A DNA stretch of 64,000 nt from Rhabditophanes sp. KR3021 (taxonomy: Eukaryota; Nematoda; Chromadorea; Rhabditida; Alloionematidae), in assembly GCA_963281155.1 (NCBI GenBank), contig CAUJLY010000001.1:1488001-1552000 (forward strand), written 5' to 3'. How positions within the stretch are numbered: the first letter of the stretch is position 1; the number at the start of each line of letters is the position of its first letter. Below, piece after piece: positions 1 through 11,895 of this stretch. A model generated the notes under the pieces. That model saw only the letters and a program-made list of their open reading frames with translations. It did no database searches and was not told the origin of the DNA. The translations under genes were made by a program, and so were the position numbers.

Positions 1-1834
1 TTGATTTGGGCAAACTAGATTTAGCAATAAATTCTAAATAACAGACCTCGCATCTTCTACTGATGTTAACAAATGACAATATAGCTAAAATGTCTCCCTT
101 ATGGACATAAAAATAGATGGCTGTATTTCTAATAATAATATGATTTAATAACACATAGCTATTTCAGATTAAATATATACATTTTATACTGGCGATTTCT
201 TAAAAAGAAACTACTTGTCACTACATTATATTACCTCGGAAGACATATGCACCTTAATGTATATACTGCCTAGTTAGTAAGAACAGATTATCTGGTTAAT
301 ATTTATTATAAATCTACACATGACTTGATTAAAATGAATGGAGGGGACAGAATGGCACATATGTAATACTAATGTACTTGTTTAAATATATATAAGTAAT
401 GTATTCTTGTTTGGCTACAATGTGACAAAAAATTGTAAATGTGCGTGAGTAAGGTTTTGGTTAGGTGTGACTTAGTTATGGGCTTTCAGGAAACTTTTTA
501 TAGACAGGATGGCTCCAAAAAGGGATATGAGGTAGTAGGATAAAAAGCATATGCGTTTTAAATGCATATGCATGTTTTATCTTTTTAAATAGAAAGTAGA
601 AATGAACACATTTGTAGGTAAAAAATTGCTGTAGTTTAGATTAAAAAAGGTTATGCTGCAATCACCAACTCCCAGTGTATATTATTTTAAAAAAATGAAA
701 AAGAGAGGTGCAAAATATATATTATTTGTCAAAAAAAGACAGACTCCTGCATCATCTGTTCCTCTGTATTTATATAACTTAGAAAATGTACCTTAATGTC
801 ATATGTAAAATTGCATCTTTTATTTGAAATATATCAAACCATCTTATCATAATAAATTGTTTCCTTTGGACAATATAAATATCACTCTTATAAATAACAA
901 ATGCAGAAGGTAAGATGGGGGTGTCTGTTTTGAGTAAGATATGCCCTTACATAAAATTAATATTTTGCAACAGCTTTCTTTATATAAGTCTTTGAGAGAT
1001 GCGAACAAAATCTGTATAAAAGTTATGTCTTTTACGATAAACTTTCAGTTGTTAAAATTGTTTTTTCTGATTTTACTGATTTATTTAGCAATTTATACGG
1101 ATTTATTTTATCTTTTAGCAATTCATCTTCTCCATTTTTGCTAAAAACAAATAAAGAGACTGAAAATAGGAAAAATTATTATTAACCTATATTTTAGAAC
1201 CTAACCGTAAATTAATTCAAATGCCTTTTACTATTCATTCAGGTCATTTGACACATAGAATAATTATAAACCAAAAAATGAAGTCAAACATTTTTGGTTA
1301 ACTTAATTAAATCCTGGTAGTTGTTCCATTTCAGTGACGCTTTTCCAACATTCCTTTGTTTCAATTAAGCAAAAAAGTGTAGCTCGAAGCTTTCTTTGAT
1401 TATCTCCTGACCTCAAAAAATCGAGATATGTCGATAGTATATAACAGTAAATATCTAAAACTTACTTGATGCCTATTCAGCCATAAATTTAAATGTGTCA
1501 AAAGCAAACGCATATTCTACTATTCAAATTATGCTTCGACATTTTGTCTTTTGTAACCATCTTACCAACAAAATACCACTTTTTATCACACAACCTCGCC
1601 GCTATTTTTGATAACCAACTTAATGCATTTACAGCACTTTTTTATTTACTCGTTTTTTTATATCCGTTATCCTATTAAAGTTAACTTGTAATTACCATGC
1701 ATATATTTAAAATCTTACTGTACGATAAAAATATGTATAAATAAATGTGTTTACCCCATACAGTTTCTAATTCTTTTTTTGGTTTAGAAGTATATTTAGT
1801 ATATGTATGCAATAAACGGACTTTTGAGTACAAT
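1..1834. other. Intergenic, no gene recognised
   Basis: AT-rich sequence. The only open frames (about 60-80 codons, for example near 941 and 1493) are dominated by Leu, Phe and Ile, lack splice partners and resemble nothing, so I treat them as chance. The last 100 bases probably hold the 5' end of the zinc-finger gene: AG acceptor-like sites at about 1788 and 1800 could receive a spliced leader before the ATG at 1835. Confidence 0.6.
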
Positions 1835-2946
1835 ATGTATGGAAGAAGCGTATATTCAGCGATCAAAGCAATGTTTGAGGTTCCTAACAACAATGAGCCT
1901 GTTTCGGTTCCGGTAATTTTGATATGCATCTAAGCTCAGCTAATTTAATATTTAGGCAATTGACTATTCCCAATTTATGAAACAAAAAAGACTCTTCTAC
2001 GATCCATTAACCTCGGATGATTCTCCCAAAACAATCCATCAATGTCATCAATGCAACAAGATATTCGTCTCATTCAAAGGCCTTCAGCAACATTCCATCA
2101 TCCATACGAACGAAAAACCATTTAAGTGCAACATTTGCTTTAAGTCTTTTAGATTTAAATCCAATTTATTCGAGCACAAGAGCGTTCATTCTGGATTTAC
2201 CCCACATAAATGTCCTTATTGCGATAAGACCTGTCGATTGAAGGGTAATTTGAAAAAGCACCTCAAAACTCACTTCTCGACGAAAGAAGAATTAGAAGAG
2301 ATCTGGAAGCCTTTCAGCAGTAACAGAAGACCAGCCCGAGAACTTCCATACAAAGGCATAACTGTCAATTCTTTATTTGGGAAAAATGATCAGTCAACGC
2401 AAAATAAAAGTGAACCGAAAAAGGTTGATGCAATTGGAGGGTGCCAAAATTGGATTAACAAGATTAAGAGTGGTGAAATTGTACCACCCTCAAATAATGC
2501 CCATGTAAGTTTACTTATCGTATTATTCCTCTTAATTGATGTTGCAGGATAGTCATTTCACTAATTTGATCGACTCCCATCTTTACAAACGAATCAATGT
2601 TAATTTGTTACTCGCAACAGCAAAATACACGTCTTTTGAGAATTACAGATGCCCCATATGCGACATGCTATTCATTTCACACCAAGAATGCCTCGACCAT
2701 ACATTTGTAATGCATGCACTAACCCAAAACGAACAGAGGGTTTGTGGGAAATGTGTGAGAATCTTTTCGACTGAGGAAGAATATCTCATCCACAAAAATG
2801 CCCACGCCTCCGTCCACAAAATCTTGACTTCGAATGAGTTAAATGTACATAAACCAAGCCTATTAGAACCGTCCTTCGGCAGTCTCAACATCACCGGTGA
2901 CCAAACCTTCACCTATTCCAAACTAAACTGGTCGCAACTCGAATAA
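1835..2946 (+). CDS. C2H2 zinc-finger protein (paralog 1)
   Basis: Three exons, 1835-1912, 1956-2504 and 2548-2946, all phase 0, give about 341 residues. Three tandem fingers lie at about residues 56-133 (CHQC, CNIC and CPYC starts, with TGEKP-like linkers such as TNEKPF). A fourth finger (CPIC, histidines four apart) is at about 244 and a fifth (CGKC) at about 275. The fingers imply nucleic-acid binding, probably as a nuclear transcription factor; no target can be inferred. Between the finger blocks is a conserved WKPFSSNRRPA segment shared with the paralog at 7662-8686. An in-frame ATG at 1745 would add 30 residues, but AG acceptors between it and 1835 favour the later start. PTPA follows 204 bases downstream on the same strand, so an operon is possible but unproven. 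The nematode ortholog name is not certain. Confidence 0.85.
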
Positions 2947-3150
2947 CAAAGACACTTCCTTCCAACACTTTTCCATTCCAGAAATTTTATAAAAAATTGA
3001 TAACATGTTTTGATAAATATTTGTGTGTTGTTTTATTTCTCTAAAATTATAATTATTCTCTCTTTTAATTAATTATTAATTGCATATAAATTGATTTTTT
3101 GGTAAATACTTTTGGTATCTTTTATAGCAAGTAAGGCAATATTATTAAAA

Positions 3151-4342
3151 ATGAGTGGTAAGGACGAGTCTGTTCCGATGGAAGTTGATGGGGCTTTTGT
3201 TGTCCCACAACTACCCACTTTCTTTACACCTACTACGCAAGCAGTTCCTATCAAGAAGAAAAGCCCGTTTGTGGAGCCGAAGAGGGAGGTTTTGAGAATA
3301 TTTGATGTCGGGAAGTGGCATAAGTCGAAGGTAGTTAAAATATTTATTTTGTATATGTTTCTTATTGCTTTATTTACTCAATTAATTTCCTTCTTTATTA
3401 CAGGCATACAAAGACTACATGGATCAACTTCATCGTCTAAACAGCTCGGTTCGTTCCCTCTCAACCGAGTCAGAAGACATCGAGATCTCAGAAAACGTTC
3501 AATCAGTAATAGATCTACTATTCGCAATCGAAGACTGGATGAACCAATTCCCTCCAATAAACATGGAAATCCAGCGCTTCGGCAACAAATCCTTCCGCGA
3601 TTGGAACGCAAAAGTAGCTGAAAACATTGACCGAATGTTCACTGAAATCCTGCCCAAATCCCTCCACTCCGCTCTACCTGAACTCAAACCTTACTTCATG
3701 GATGCATTTGGCAACACCACAAGAATCGACTATGGTACTGGTCACGAAGCATCTTTCCTAATGTTTATCCTGTGCCTTTACAAACTAGGTTATTTCACCG
3801 AAAAACACGACGACAAAGGTGTTGTCCTCAGACTGTTCAGACAATACATTTCTCTAATAAGACATCTGCAAATTGTTTACAGAATGGAACCAGCTGGCTC
3901 AAAAGGTGTTCATGCTTTAGACGACTTTTCATTTATACCCTTTATTTTTGGAAGTTCTCAGCTGATTGAGAATCGGCTGTCTCTAGTTCCGGATTCATAT
4001 GTCAAAGCCGATTTGCCCTCCCATTATGCTGATCATAATATGTTCTTCGAGGCTATCGAGTACATCAATAATGTAAGTTTTGCGAATAATCGAGTAAACT
4101 CTAAATTAATTTAGACAAAAACAGGACCATTCTTTGAGCATTCAAATCAATTGTGGAACATCTCGGCAGTTCAGACATGGGAAAAAGTCAATTCAGGTCT
4201 ATTTAAGATGTACGAAGCTGAAGTTTTGAAAAAATTTCCTGTTTGTCAACACTTTTTGTTCGGTAATTTATTTTGTATCGAAGAAAGATTTAACGTGGGG
4301 ACTCCTTTTAATATAACTAATGCTAAGGCTCCAGTTCTTTGA
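3151..4342 (+). CDS. PTPA: PTPA, serine/threonine phosphatase 2A activator (peptidyl-prolyl isomerase type)
   Basis: Exons 3151-3330, 3404-4072 and 4115-4342 (introns 73 and 42 nt, phase 0) give 358 residues, close to the family norm. PTPA is an ATP-dependent chaperone-like factor that activates the PP2A catalytic subunit. Family signatures are visible throughout: WMNQFPP, FGNKSFRDW, DYGTGHEASF (the conserved glycine-rich motif), a YRMEPAGSKGVHALDD segment, and a C-terminal KTGPFFEHSNQLWNIS block followed by KVNSGLFKMY. The ATG at 3151 is preceded by a possible TTTATAG acceptor near 3126; an in-frame ATG at 3112 lies upstream of that acceptor and is less likely. Exon 2 opens with strikingly C-ending codons. 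The gene converges tail-to-tail with the PPTase gene, and an AATAAA lies near 4420. Confidence 0.95.
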
Positions 4343-4436
4343 ACATAATAGTAAGATTATGGTGTATATAATAAGTAATCTATATTTTTTATATTAAAAG
4401 AGTATTTTTATTTTAAACTTAATAAAAAGCATTTAA

Positions 4437-5420
4437 TTAAAACGTTTTCTTTGGTTTTGACATAAATTCAACATATTCTTGCTTGCCACCATCATCAAGT
4501 GGGTTTATAATAGTGGCATCTTGGAGCAACCAGTCTAAATCGACTTTGGAGAAGAATATTTTGGCTTCATCGTTTTGGTGGAATTTGCACTTGGAAGGTG
4601 GAGATGAGTCGTAACAAACGGCAACAGAATGGTGTTGATCTATAAAGGATTCCTCAAACATCCAATTGTATGCTTTTCTATCATCAATCTTTACTGTCGT
4701 TGATTTTATGAAGGCACCATGTCTGTAACGCTCACTTGGGTCAACCCTGAAATCTATTGAGTCCAAATTATTAATGATTCCCTGTCCAGTCGCCTTCAAC
4801 ACAGCTTCTTTCAAACACTAAAAAATTAAGCTTAAATCCTTTCAACGTAATCCACTTACCCAAAACCTATAAAAAGTAGTCATCTTCATGGCATCCGTCG
4901 GCTGTCCTCGCATCACCTTCAACTCCTCAACAGAAGCAGCTTTTGCCATTGACGTTATATATTCGTCAGCAGTCTTATTATTCCTCTTGATATCCAACCT
5001 CATGCAATCTACTCCAACATTTGGTGTGCAACTAGAAGCAAAAGCCACATAATCACCTTGATGCGATATATTCATCCCGAAAGTTGTGTTGGGTGGTGAA
5101 CTTAGATAAGGTTTACCTCTATCTGTCCTCGAAAATTTAATTTTATCCCATGAACAGCCGGTCATCTTTTTGGCTACTTGGCGAAGGAATAAACGGCCTA
5201 CTAATGATGCTAGGGTGTCTTCTTTGTATCTGAATTTGTGCATTTTGTCGAATTCATCGGGAGCTATGCATTGGATTGCGTATTGGAAGTTCTTGGACAG
5301 CTGTAAATAGATCTTATAATTGCCTTATCTAAGCCAACTTACGTCTTCATCACGTCCAGCTTTACTCAAACTGAAAGCGTACCTATGACACAAGCATTGA
5401 TTACTATTCTCCACAACCAT
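4437..5420 (-). CDS. AASDHPPT: 4'-phosphopantetheinyl transferase (AASDHPPT type)
   Basis: Read on the minus strand, exons 5420-5343, 5300-4860 and 4817-4437 (introns 42 nt, phase 0) encode about 299 residues, matching the roughly 300 of the cytosolic metazoan PPTase. The enzyme transfers phosphopantetheine from CoA to carrier proteins (fatty-acid synthase, mitochondrial ACP). Visible signatures are HRYAFSLS near the N-terminus, RTDRGKPYL, the metal-binding VGVD at about 121-124, and FYRFWCLKEAVLKATG at about 169, which holds the W..KE..K motif and is assembled across the second splice. A late FEESFIDQHHSVAV segment is also typical. The start is set by ATG 5420, six bases after a TTTTTAG acceptor that may receive a spliced leader. 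An alternative 5' exon at 5781-5691 is discussed in the findings. Confidence 0.92.
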
Positions 5421-7661
5421 TGCTCCTAAAAATCAGAAGAAAGGATTAAAAATATGGGTGTGAGATTGTGTCAAGTATACTCTATCTGGGGCAGCCACTA
5501 TAAAGTTATGCGATTATCGACAAAATCGTCATCACAGTTAGTGAACATGACCAATAATAATATACATCATTTGTTAAACAAATATCGGATGTTATTGCAA
5601 GAGTGTTATAAACACAAATAATTTGTCTAATTTTTTGAGATACATATTCAAATGTTATTAAACCAAAAAAAGATGAAAACATACTTTGTGAGAGTGGTGA
5701 TAAGAGGATAGGCAGTAGTTGACCTTCAATATTTTTTAATAGAGGCACTTTGGTGAGAAGATGATGAAGTTGATGGGTCATGGTTTTAAATTTGTTGTAT
5801 TTATTTGAATTTGATCCAATCCTGAGGTGATCTTGGAAGGGGATTTATTTGGGTGATAAAAGGGTATTATTTGTTATTTAAGTGCGTTGTAGATGATAGG
5901 AAAGATCAAGTGATAGATATGGAAAGGTTGGCTGTCTCATTTAGGGATTGATGAATTGCTTGTTGCACTTATAGCAATAATAGAATTGTATTTTAGGGAG
6001 AGTTGCATGTGTAAGAACAAATTGGTGCTTATACCCCAATTCGTTCCAAACAATAATTAATGTCTGAGGAATTACACGACCTTCAATCTTATACAAATTT
6101 AATTAAATGTGGTTTTTAATGGAATTTTATTTACTGACCATCAATTGTTGTAGACTGTGAAAATCAGTATAAAATGTTAATATAGAATAAGCCTACATTT
6201 CGTTTGCTTGCCTGATTAAAATAAAGGGCAAATATGTTATGTATATTCAACTTTGGTTATGACTCTGTGAATATAAACAACATTTGTGTAATCTTGTTAG
6301 ATAACAGATCTTGTACACTATTAAAAAGACTACAATGTAAAAACAACACTTTTTTGTGTCTAATTTGTACCAGAGTAACAGTATTTGCATGCATTGTCAG
6401 GATTGTTTTTAAAAATATGTAACTTAATTTGTTTTCAGATTCATTTGATCAAAACTTTATTGTGCTTGTATATTTGAAATCACCATACAATTCTTATCAG
6501 CAAAAAGGCTATGTATTGTAACAGTTTCGATTTTTGTAATTGCAAAATTGTTTAATGATAGTTACTCTCTACGACAAACATATAATTGTACTCGTTACAA
6601 AAACCACTGTAACCTTGTCGAAAAAGAATAATGCTGTAAGAGCGTACTTTAGTACATTGTAGATATAAAAAGTAAATGGTATCACATAAATTATAGTAAT
6701 GCAACTACCAAGGGGATGATAAAAGAAACACATACTATATTTACATACACTACCTCAAAACAAAATGTAGACACCAAAACTCTTATCAAAAATATACTTA
6801 AATGACCGTATAAATATCACATGCCTTGTTTTACAATTTCTTGATCTTTTTAAGGTTGCATTCGTTGTCTGGAAATACCAATTAAATCCTTTTAATTTAT
6901 CAAAAAGCACCTCTTGCACTAACCTAAAATGGTATTTTTGTAGCCTATCACTTAAACTTGCTCAAAATAAGACCTCTGAGTACAAGTCCGTGCCACCACC
7001 AACATCAACCCAAATACACCGGCCATACTCTTTAACAACAGAAAGCTCTTTTATGTTTACATGGGTGATACTACTCTCTGCACCAGTTCTCAACCACACC
7101 ACCATCATCTATTTGTCATTTATTAAAAGCACAAGACTAATATAATTTGTTTTTTCTTCACCAGTGGTGGTATAGTAGGCGATAATAAAGATACGTTAGT
7201 CAAATTTACCAACTGTGGACACTAACTTATTTTCCATTCAGAAGATGTTGTATTTTTATAGTAGTAGTATCGTCTTTTTTGATGTAATCATATCTATCTT
7301 GATGTTACAGACTTTTGCTTAGGTCTTTTATTTGGGTTGTGTACTTTAATTAGGATGGCCTGACTGTACAGAAATTTGGCTGTCTTTTAATGATATAGTC
7401 ATTAACATTTTAATTTGTAATTACCATATGCGATTGTATGGTAGTGTATCCGTTTTTATTTACTGTACAATATACTGGACTTTTTCCTGTTCTTTAACAA
7501 ATAATGTCTTTTATTGATGTCTAGAGATTGGGTAGAAAAAAGAATTTTACTACCTTTGCTACTGCCACATAATATTATTTGCATACCTATCAAATATATT
7601 TGATAACCTCCCCATCACGCAGTCTAATTGTGGGGCATAATTTAATATATATTACACAAAC
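5421..7661. other. Intergenic, 2.2 kb; possible alternative upstream PPTase exon at 5691-5781
   Basis: Mostly AT-rich with no convincing gene. On the minus strand, 5781-5691 is an open ATG-started segment ending at a good GTATGT donor. Joined to the acceptor at 5427 it would keep the PPTase frame and add about 30 residues. The 62-codon plus-strand ORF at 6234 looks random. The remaining sequence up to the second zinc-finger gene shows nothing recognisable. Confidence 0.5.
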
Positions 7662-8686
7662 ATGCACACTCGAAGGCTTGCTTCTTCCCCAGTTAGGGTT
7701 GGTTTTGATCGAATATTGCAATTATTAATCATAATTTAGTACACGGAACAATCCTCCGAAGTAGAAGAACCCGATCGTATAGACAACGACTATGACACCG
7801 TAACGAAGACAGTCCATCAGTGCGAAGATTGCCAGAAGGTGTTTATCTCATACAAAGGTCTTCTCCAGCATTCAGTCATCCATACAGACGAGAAGCCTTT
7901 TGCCTGCAATATCTGTCAAAAAGCGTTTCGCTTTAAATCAAATCTATTTGAGCACAAGACAGTGCACTCGGGATTTACACCCCACACTTGCCCTTACTGC
8001 GGCAAAACATGCAGATTAAAAGGAAACCTCAAGAAACATCTAAAAACGCACGTTGCGTCCAAACAAGAATTAGAAGAAGCTTGGAAACCTTTCAGTAGCA
8101 ATAGAAGGCCAGCTCAGCATATTCCGTGTGATGCCATTATTATCAAATCTACTGCCGAAAATACCTACTACTCAACTTCTGCTAGAGCTCCTCGCACCAA
8201 AAAAGTTGTGATGGTTGGTACGATGAAGGATTGGACGGATAAAATTGTTAAAGGTCAGCTGGTGCCACATACTTTGAATGGGGAACGAGTAAGTTATTTG
8301 TTTAGTTTAATTTAATATATTGCTTTCAGGAAACTAAATTGACTAGGTTCGTTGATGCTAATATGAACAAATATGTGAATGTTGAAGATTTGTTCAATGC
8401 TGCCAGGTATACATCCTTTGAGGAGTACGATTGTCCGGGTTGCCAAAGAACTTTCGATTCTAGGCAGGAGTGTATGGAACATGTCCATGTGTGCAAGAGG
8501 TTGATTGGTCGGACTTGTAAGGATAGGTACTGCGCAAAGTGTGTGAGAATGTTTGAGACCGATAAGTTGTTCAAGGCTCACTGGGAAGCTCATAAGAAAG
8601 TGAATGAGTTACTGGAATCTGATCAAGTTAGTATTCATGAACCCAGTATTTTGGAGCCTACTTTTGGGAGTGCTTGTCAGTATTAG
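7662..8686 (+). CDS. C2H2 zinc-finger protein (paralog 2)
   Basis: Exon 2 (7740-8288) and exon 3 (8330-8686) are firm. Exon 2 is 549 nt, exactly the length of exon 2 in the paralog at 1835-2946, and both of its boundaries are phase 0. A 10-codon exon 1 at 7662-7691 with a weak GTTAGG donor is my best guess for the start; it ends in Pro before the intron, as in paralog 1. About 311 residues. Three tandem fingers (CEDC, CNIC, CPYC starts) share the SNLFEHK and RLKGNLKKHLKTH cores with the paralog, followed by WKPFSSNRRPA, then a CPGC finger with modified spacing and a final CAKC finger ending in His. Probably a nuclear DNA-binding protein. The N-terminal region before the fingers is acidic and diverged, so the two copies probably differ in regulation or partners. 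Confidence 0.82.
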
Positions 8687-9119
8687 TTGTAATACTTCCA
8701 AAAAAAAATACTAATTTGTGGTATAGAATGAAAACGGTTGGCATCAAAAGAGCAAATATTCATACCAAAAATCGTTTTAATTAGATGCCATAGGCATAAT
8801 AATGTATGTATATTTTTATCGTTATTTACAAATAAATTTTTAATCACTTTAATGTCTTGCCGTCAATACATGATAATATCTCTAATTTACCTTCACAATA
8901 ATCACATACGCATATAGCATTAGTCATGCGCAAACCCCTTCCTATTAACAACACACTAGGCCATGTATTTGGCAACAACTTCCCATAATCTTTATATCGC
9001 TACAAACCTAATAAGCCCTTTGCCAACACAAATTGCTAAGCAACCAAAAGAAGATATTTATACACCAACTTCTCCGATAAAATTCAATATTTATCGTGGA
9101 CAAACTCTCTCCTCCAAAG
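8687..9119. other. Intergenic, 433 bases
   Basis: Contains an AATAAATTT polyadenylation-like signal near 8830, serving the zinc-finger gene. The rest is presumably the Frizzled 5' region. Open frames here end quickly and look random. Confidence 0.5.
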
Positions 9120-10901
9120 ATGTCCAAACTAATCTTTATTCTGCTTTTATTTTTGCCTTACCTAACAACAGCTGAAGTAAGTAATTCAAGGGTAAACAAC
9201 AACAACCTAACATCATAATAATAAGCTCAATTCTAGGAACAATGCCAATTAATCCAAGTCAAAGCCTGTCAATTAGAAAGCTACAACACAACCTCATTCC
9301 CTAACTATCGAAACCATTTGACACAAAAGGAAGCCTCTAAGGAGATAAAAAGTTTTGAAACTTTGATTAAGGCAAAATGTAGCACACATTTTAAGTTGTT
9401 TTTGTGCTCCATTTATGCTCCATATTGCAGTAAGAAGATAACAAAGGCAATGCCTTGCCGTGATTTTTGTTTAAAGGTGAAAGAAGATTGTCAGGATGCT
9501 TTGATAAAAAATTATTGGAAGTGGGCTCCTTTTCTTGAATGTACTAACTTTCCAACCTCTGGTTGCTATAGCCATAATATGACTTATCTGGAGAAGATGC
9601 CCGAGACGCAAGAAACCACAACCGTATCTACTTTAATCAAAAAGCTGAATTGCCCAAGTCAAATGTCCGTCCAATCATCCGTCTCCTATCACCTAACCCT
9701 CAAAAACGAAAAAATCCTCCAATGTTCCCTGACATGCAACTCCACCGACGACTACTTCCAATCCTTTAAAAACAAAGCCTTTTTCCACTACAACTGGATG
9801 GCCACTTTCTACCTCAGTCTCTTCTTCCTCCTCAACTGCCTCTCCCTCACCAAAATCTTCTTCAACTGGACTCATCTCGACTACCCCTGCAAACCCTTCT
9901 TCTACATCGCCTTCTGGCAGATGATGAAATCACTGACCTATCTCGTGCCCATCTTCATCGACCAAGCGAATGCCTGTTCTTCAACCAGCATCCAAGGCAA
10001 CTCCCTTCTAACTCAATCCAGTGACAATATATTGTGCTTCTTTAATGGAATTGCTTATCATTACGCAGACATCTCTACCAATATGTGGGCTATAGTCCTA
10101 GCTGTGAGCATCAATTGCCCTGCGCATGTTGTTCATTCAAAGACAATTAAGCTTTATAGGACGACTGTCTTTTATAGATTTGTTGCTTGGTTCGTTCCAT
10201 GGATGTTTGTTATTTTGATAGTGTCTTTTAATTGGTTGGTTGATGGAGATATTTATACGGGCATTTGTTCTGTTGGCAATTTAGATACAAACAACTTGTT
10301 ATGGTTTGTGTTGATTCCGTTGATTGTTATGGTTTGTAAGTTTAGGTTTTAATTATTTGTTAGTAATTTTACTTGGTTAGGTTTGGAATTTTATATTTTG
10401 TGGAGAGATGTTAATTCAAAAACAAAGGTCCAGTTGAATAAGATCAAAAATACTAGGCATCAAAAACACCGAATTTACAATAATCAGCAATCCGTCATCT
10501 CATTTACTTTCTTCTGTATTTTCTTCATATCTCAATTGACTTTAATTGCCCTGAACCTTTATTACTATTTGACAAATGACATCTCAATAACGGAATGGTT
10601 TGAGAAAGAATTTGGACACGAACACATCAATATGTTGCGTCTAAACAATCTAACTTACACGGATTCAAATAATCACAAAAAATTAACTTGGGCTATCGTC
10701 AAAATTATTTGTGATTGTCCTTTGTTAGTTGCTATTCATTTATTCTATTCCACTTTTGCTACTTTTACAAATTATGATAAGTTGGCACTTCTGACCAATC
10801 CGAAGGATACTTTTTCAGAAGTTGGAACTGTTATGACTGACTTGACAAATGCTACGCGGAATACAAGGATTACCGAACATACTTTTCTTAATGATGATTA
10901 G
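9120..10901 (+). CDS. Frizzled-family receptor, divergent
   Basis: Exons 9120-9176, 9237-10335 and 10381-10901 give 558 residues. Residues 1-19 are a signal peptide. The cysteine-rich Wnt-binding domain (about 22-140) is clear: YNTTSFPNY, an H then CSTHFKLFLCSIYAPYC, MPCRDFC and a C-x-x-FP, matching the ten-cysteine Frizzled CRD. Seven membrane segments run from about residue 205 to 520. Family knowledge: Frizzleds bind Wnt through the CRD and recruit Dishevelled through a KTxxxW motif just after TM7. No KTxxxW is visible: the tail is short, Ser/Thr/Asn-rich and ends FLNDD. Either the receptor signals in a non-standard way or it is a decoy. Smoothened is the alternative, but the YN.T..PN pattern favours Frizzled. 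Codon choice is mosaic: C-ending codons dominate 9600-10020 and T/G-ending ones the flanks. Confidence 0.88.
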
Positions 10902-10978
10902 AGAATACGAGAGGACGAAATACTTTTCTTGATGGTGATTAAGAATATAAGAAGAATTCATTTTTATATTTGAATAAA

Positions 10979-11031
10979 CTCAATTTAAAGTTGAAAACAA
11001 CTCAATTTATAGTTTAAAACATCTCAATTTA
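10979..11031. repeat. Short direct repeat, about 22-bp unit, 2.5 copies
   Basis: The core CTCAATTTA followed by AGTT-rich, A-rich spacer recurs at about 10979, 11001 and 11023. It lies just downstream of the Frizzled stop, where the tail coding sequence is also partly repeated (CTTTTCTT...GATGATTA at 10882 and 10923). Probably simple slippage. Confidence 0.5.
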
Positions 11032-11107
11032 AGCCAAATAATTTAATTCATTCACTTAACAAACGTTACACAATTAAAGCATTCAAGAACGTCTAAATTT
11101 ATCTGGG

Positions 11108-11458
11108 TTAGTGATTATTTGCATTTGTAAATATATTTAAACGGTCTTGTACTTTAATAAGACTTTGCGTTAACATTATTTGCGATAAAAGAGATCCCAC
11201 CATTCTTTTTCTTTCCTCATCTAATTTGGAGGATTGTTTGGTGGAGATGGTTTGCAAAGTTTGGATCTCCTTTCGTGTAATCTAAATCAATTTAATAGAG
11301 TATTTTGATAACTCGACTTACCTAACAAATATGCAGCAGGTTCCATCATTCATAATTAGGTATTCCCTTAATATTATTGACTTAGTATGGATGTAAAATG
11401 AGGCAATATGCCTTGCCATTGGAAGGATGTTTGCGGTTTAATTGTGGCAGGGTGTTGC
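11108..11458 (-). pseudogene. Possible decayed small coiled-coil gene (unidentified)
   Basis: On the minus strand three stretches look coding but do not join in one frame: an upstream piece (about 11458-11375, containing FQWQGILPHF), a piece around an excellent TTAG|GTAAGT donor near 11320, and a final polar helical piece (about 11280-11108, containing KQSSKLDEERKRM) ending in TAA. The final piece follows a GATTTAG acceptor. Joining the donor to the acceptor gives an early stop in either usable phase. I therefore read it as a broken or mis-modelled small gene. No family was recognised. Confidence 0.3.
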
Positions 11459-11853
11459 TATAAAAAATTAGTCGATCCAAGGAAAGAGATATTTTTAAAG
11501 CTGGACTTTGTTACATTATGCTCCACTACCTTTTGTATATAATTAAAGGTATCCCTTTCAACGATACCAATTTGATTTCTTTCTGTACCTAAGCAATAAG
11601 GCTGATGTCACTTGACTTAAAATATAATTAAACCTTATCTAAAAGTTAATTATCTACGATAAACTTTTATTAATTGAGAAGTCATGCTTAATATATGTAC
11701 TAAGACTAAGGCTTAGGTAATAATGATGGAAATGAAGTTAAATATTAAACGAATTGGTTACATTTTCGGCTGAAAATCATAAAAGTGTACGTCATTTGGA
11801 CGAAAGAATAGATAAGGGGAACTTGATAAACGATAACAAATTGATATTTGGAC

Positions 11854-11860
11854 TATAAAA
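11854..11860 (+). promoter_or_regulatory. TATA box of IgGFc-like gene 1
   Basis: TATAAAA lies 42 bases upstream of the ATG at 11896, leaving room for only a very short 5' leader. Prediction from motif and position only. Confidence 0.45.
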
Positions 11861-11895
11861 GACACTAGAAAGTAGTGGAAATTACACTTTACAAA

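Noticed and set aside
941..1144. 67-codon plus-strand ORF
   Set aside because: Composition is Leu/Ile/Phe-dominated, typical of random AT-rich frames; no signal, domain or splice partner.
9693..9875. Acidic minus-strand ORF within Frizzled
   Set aside because: Glu/Val-rich shadow of C-ending codons in the receptor frame.
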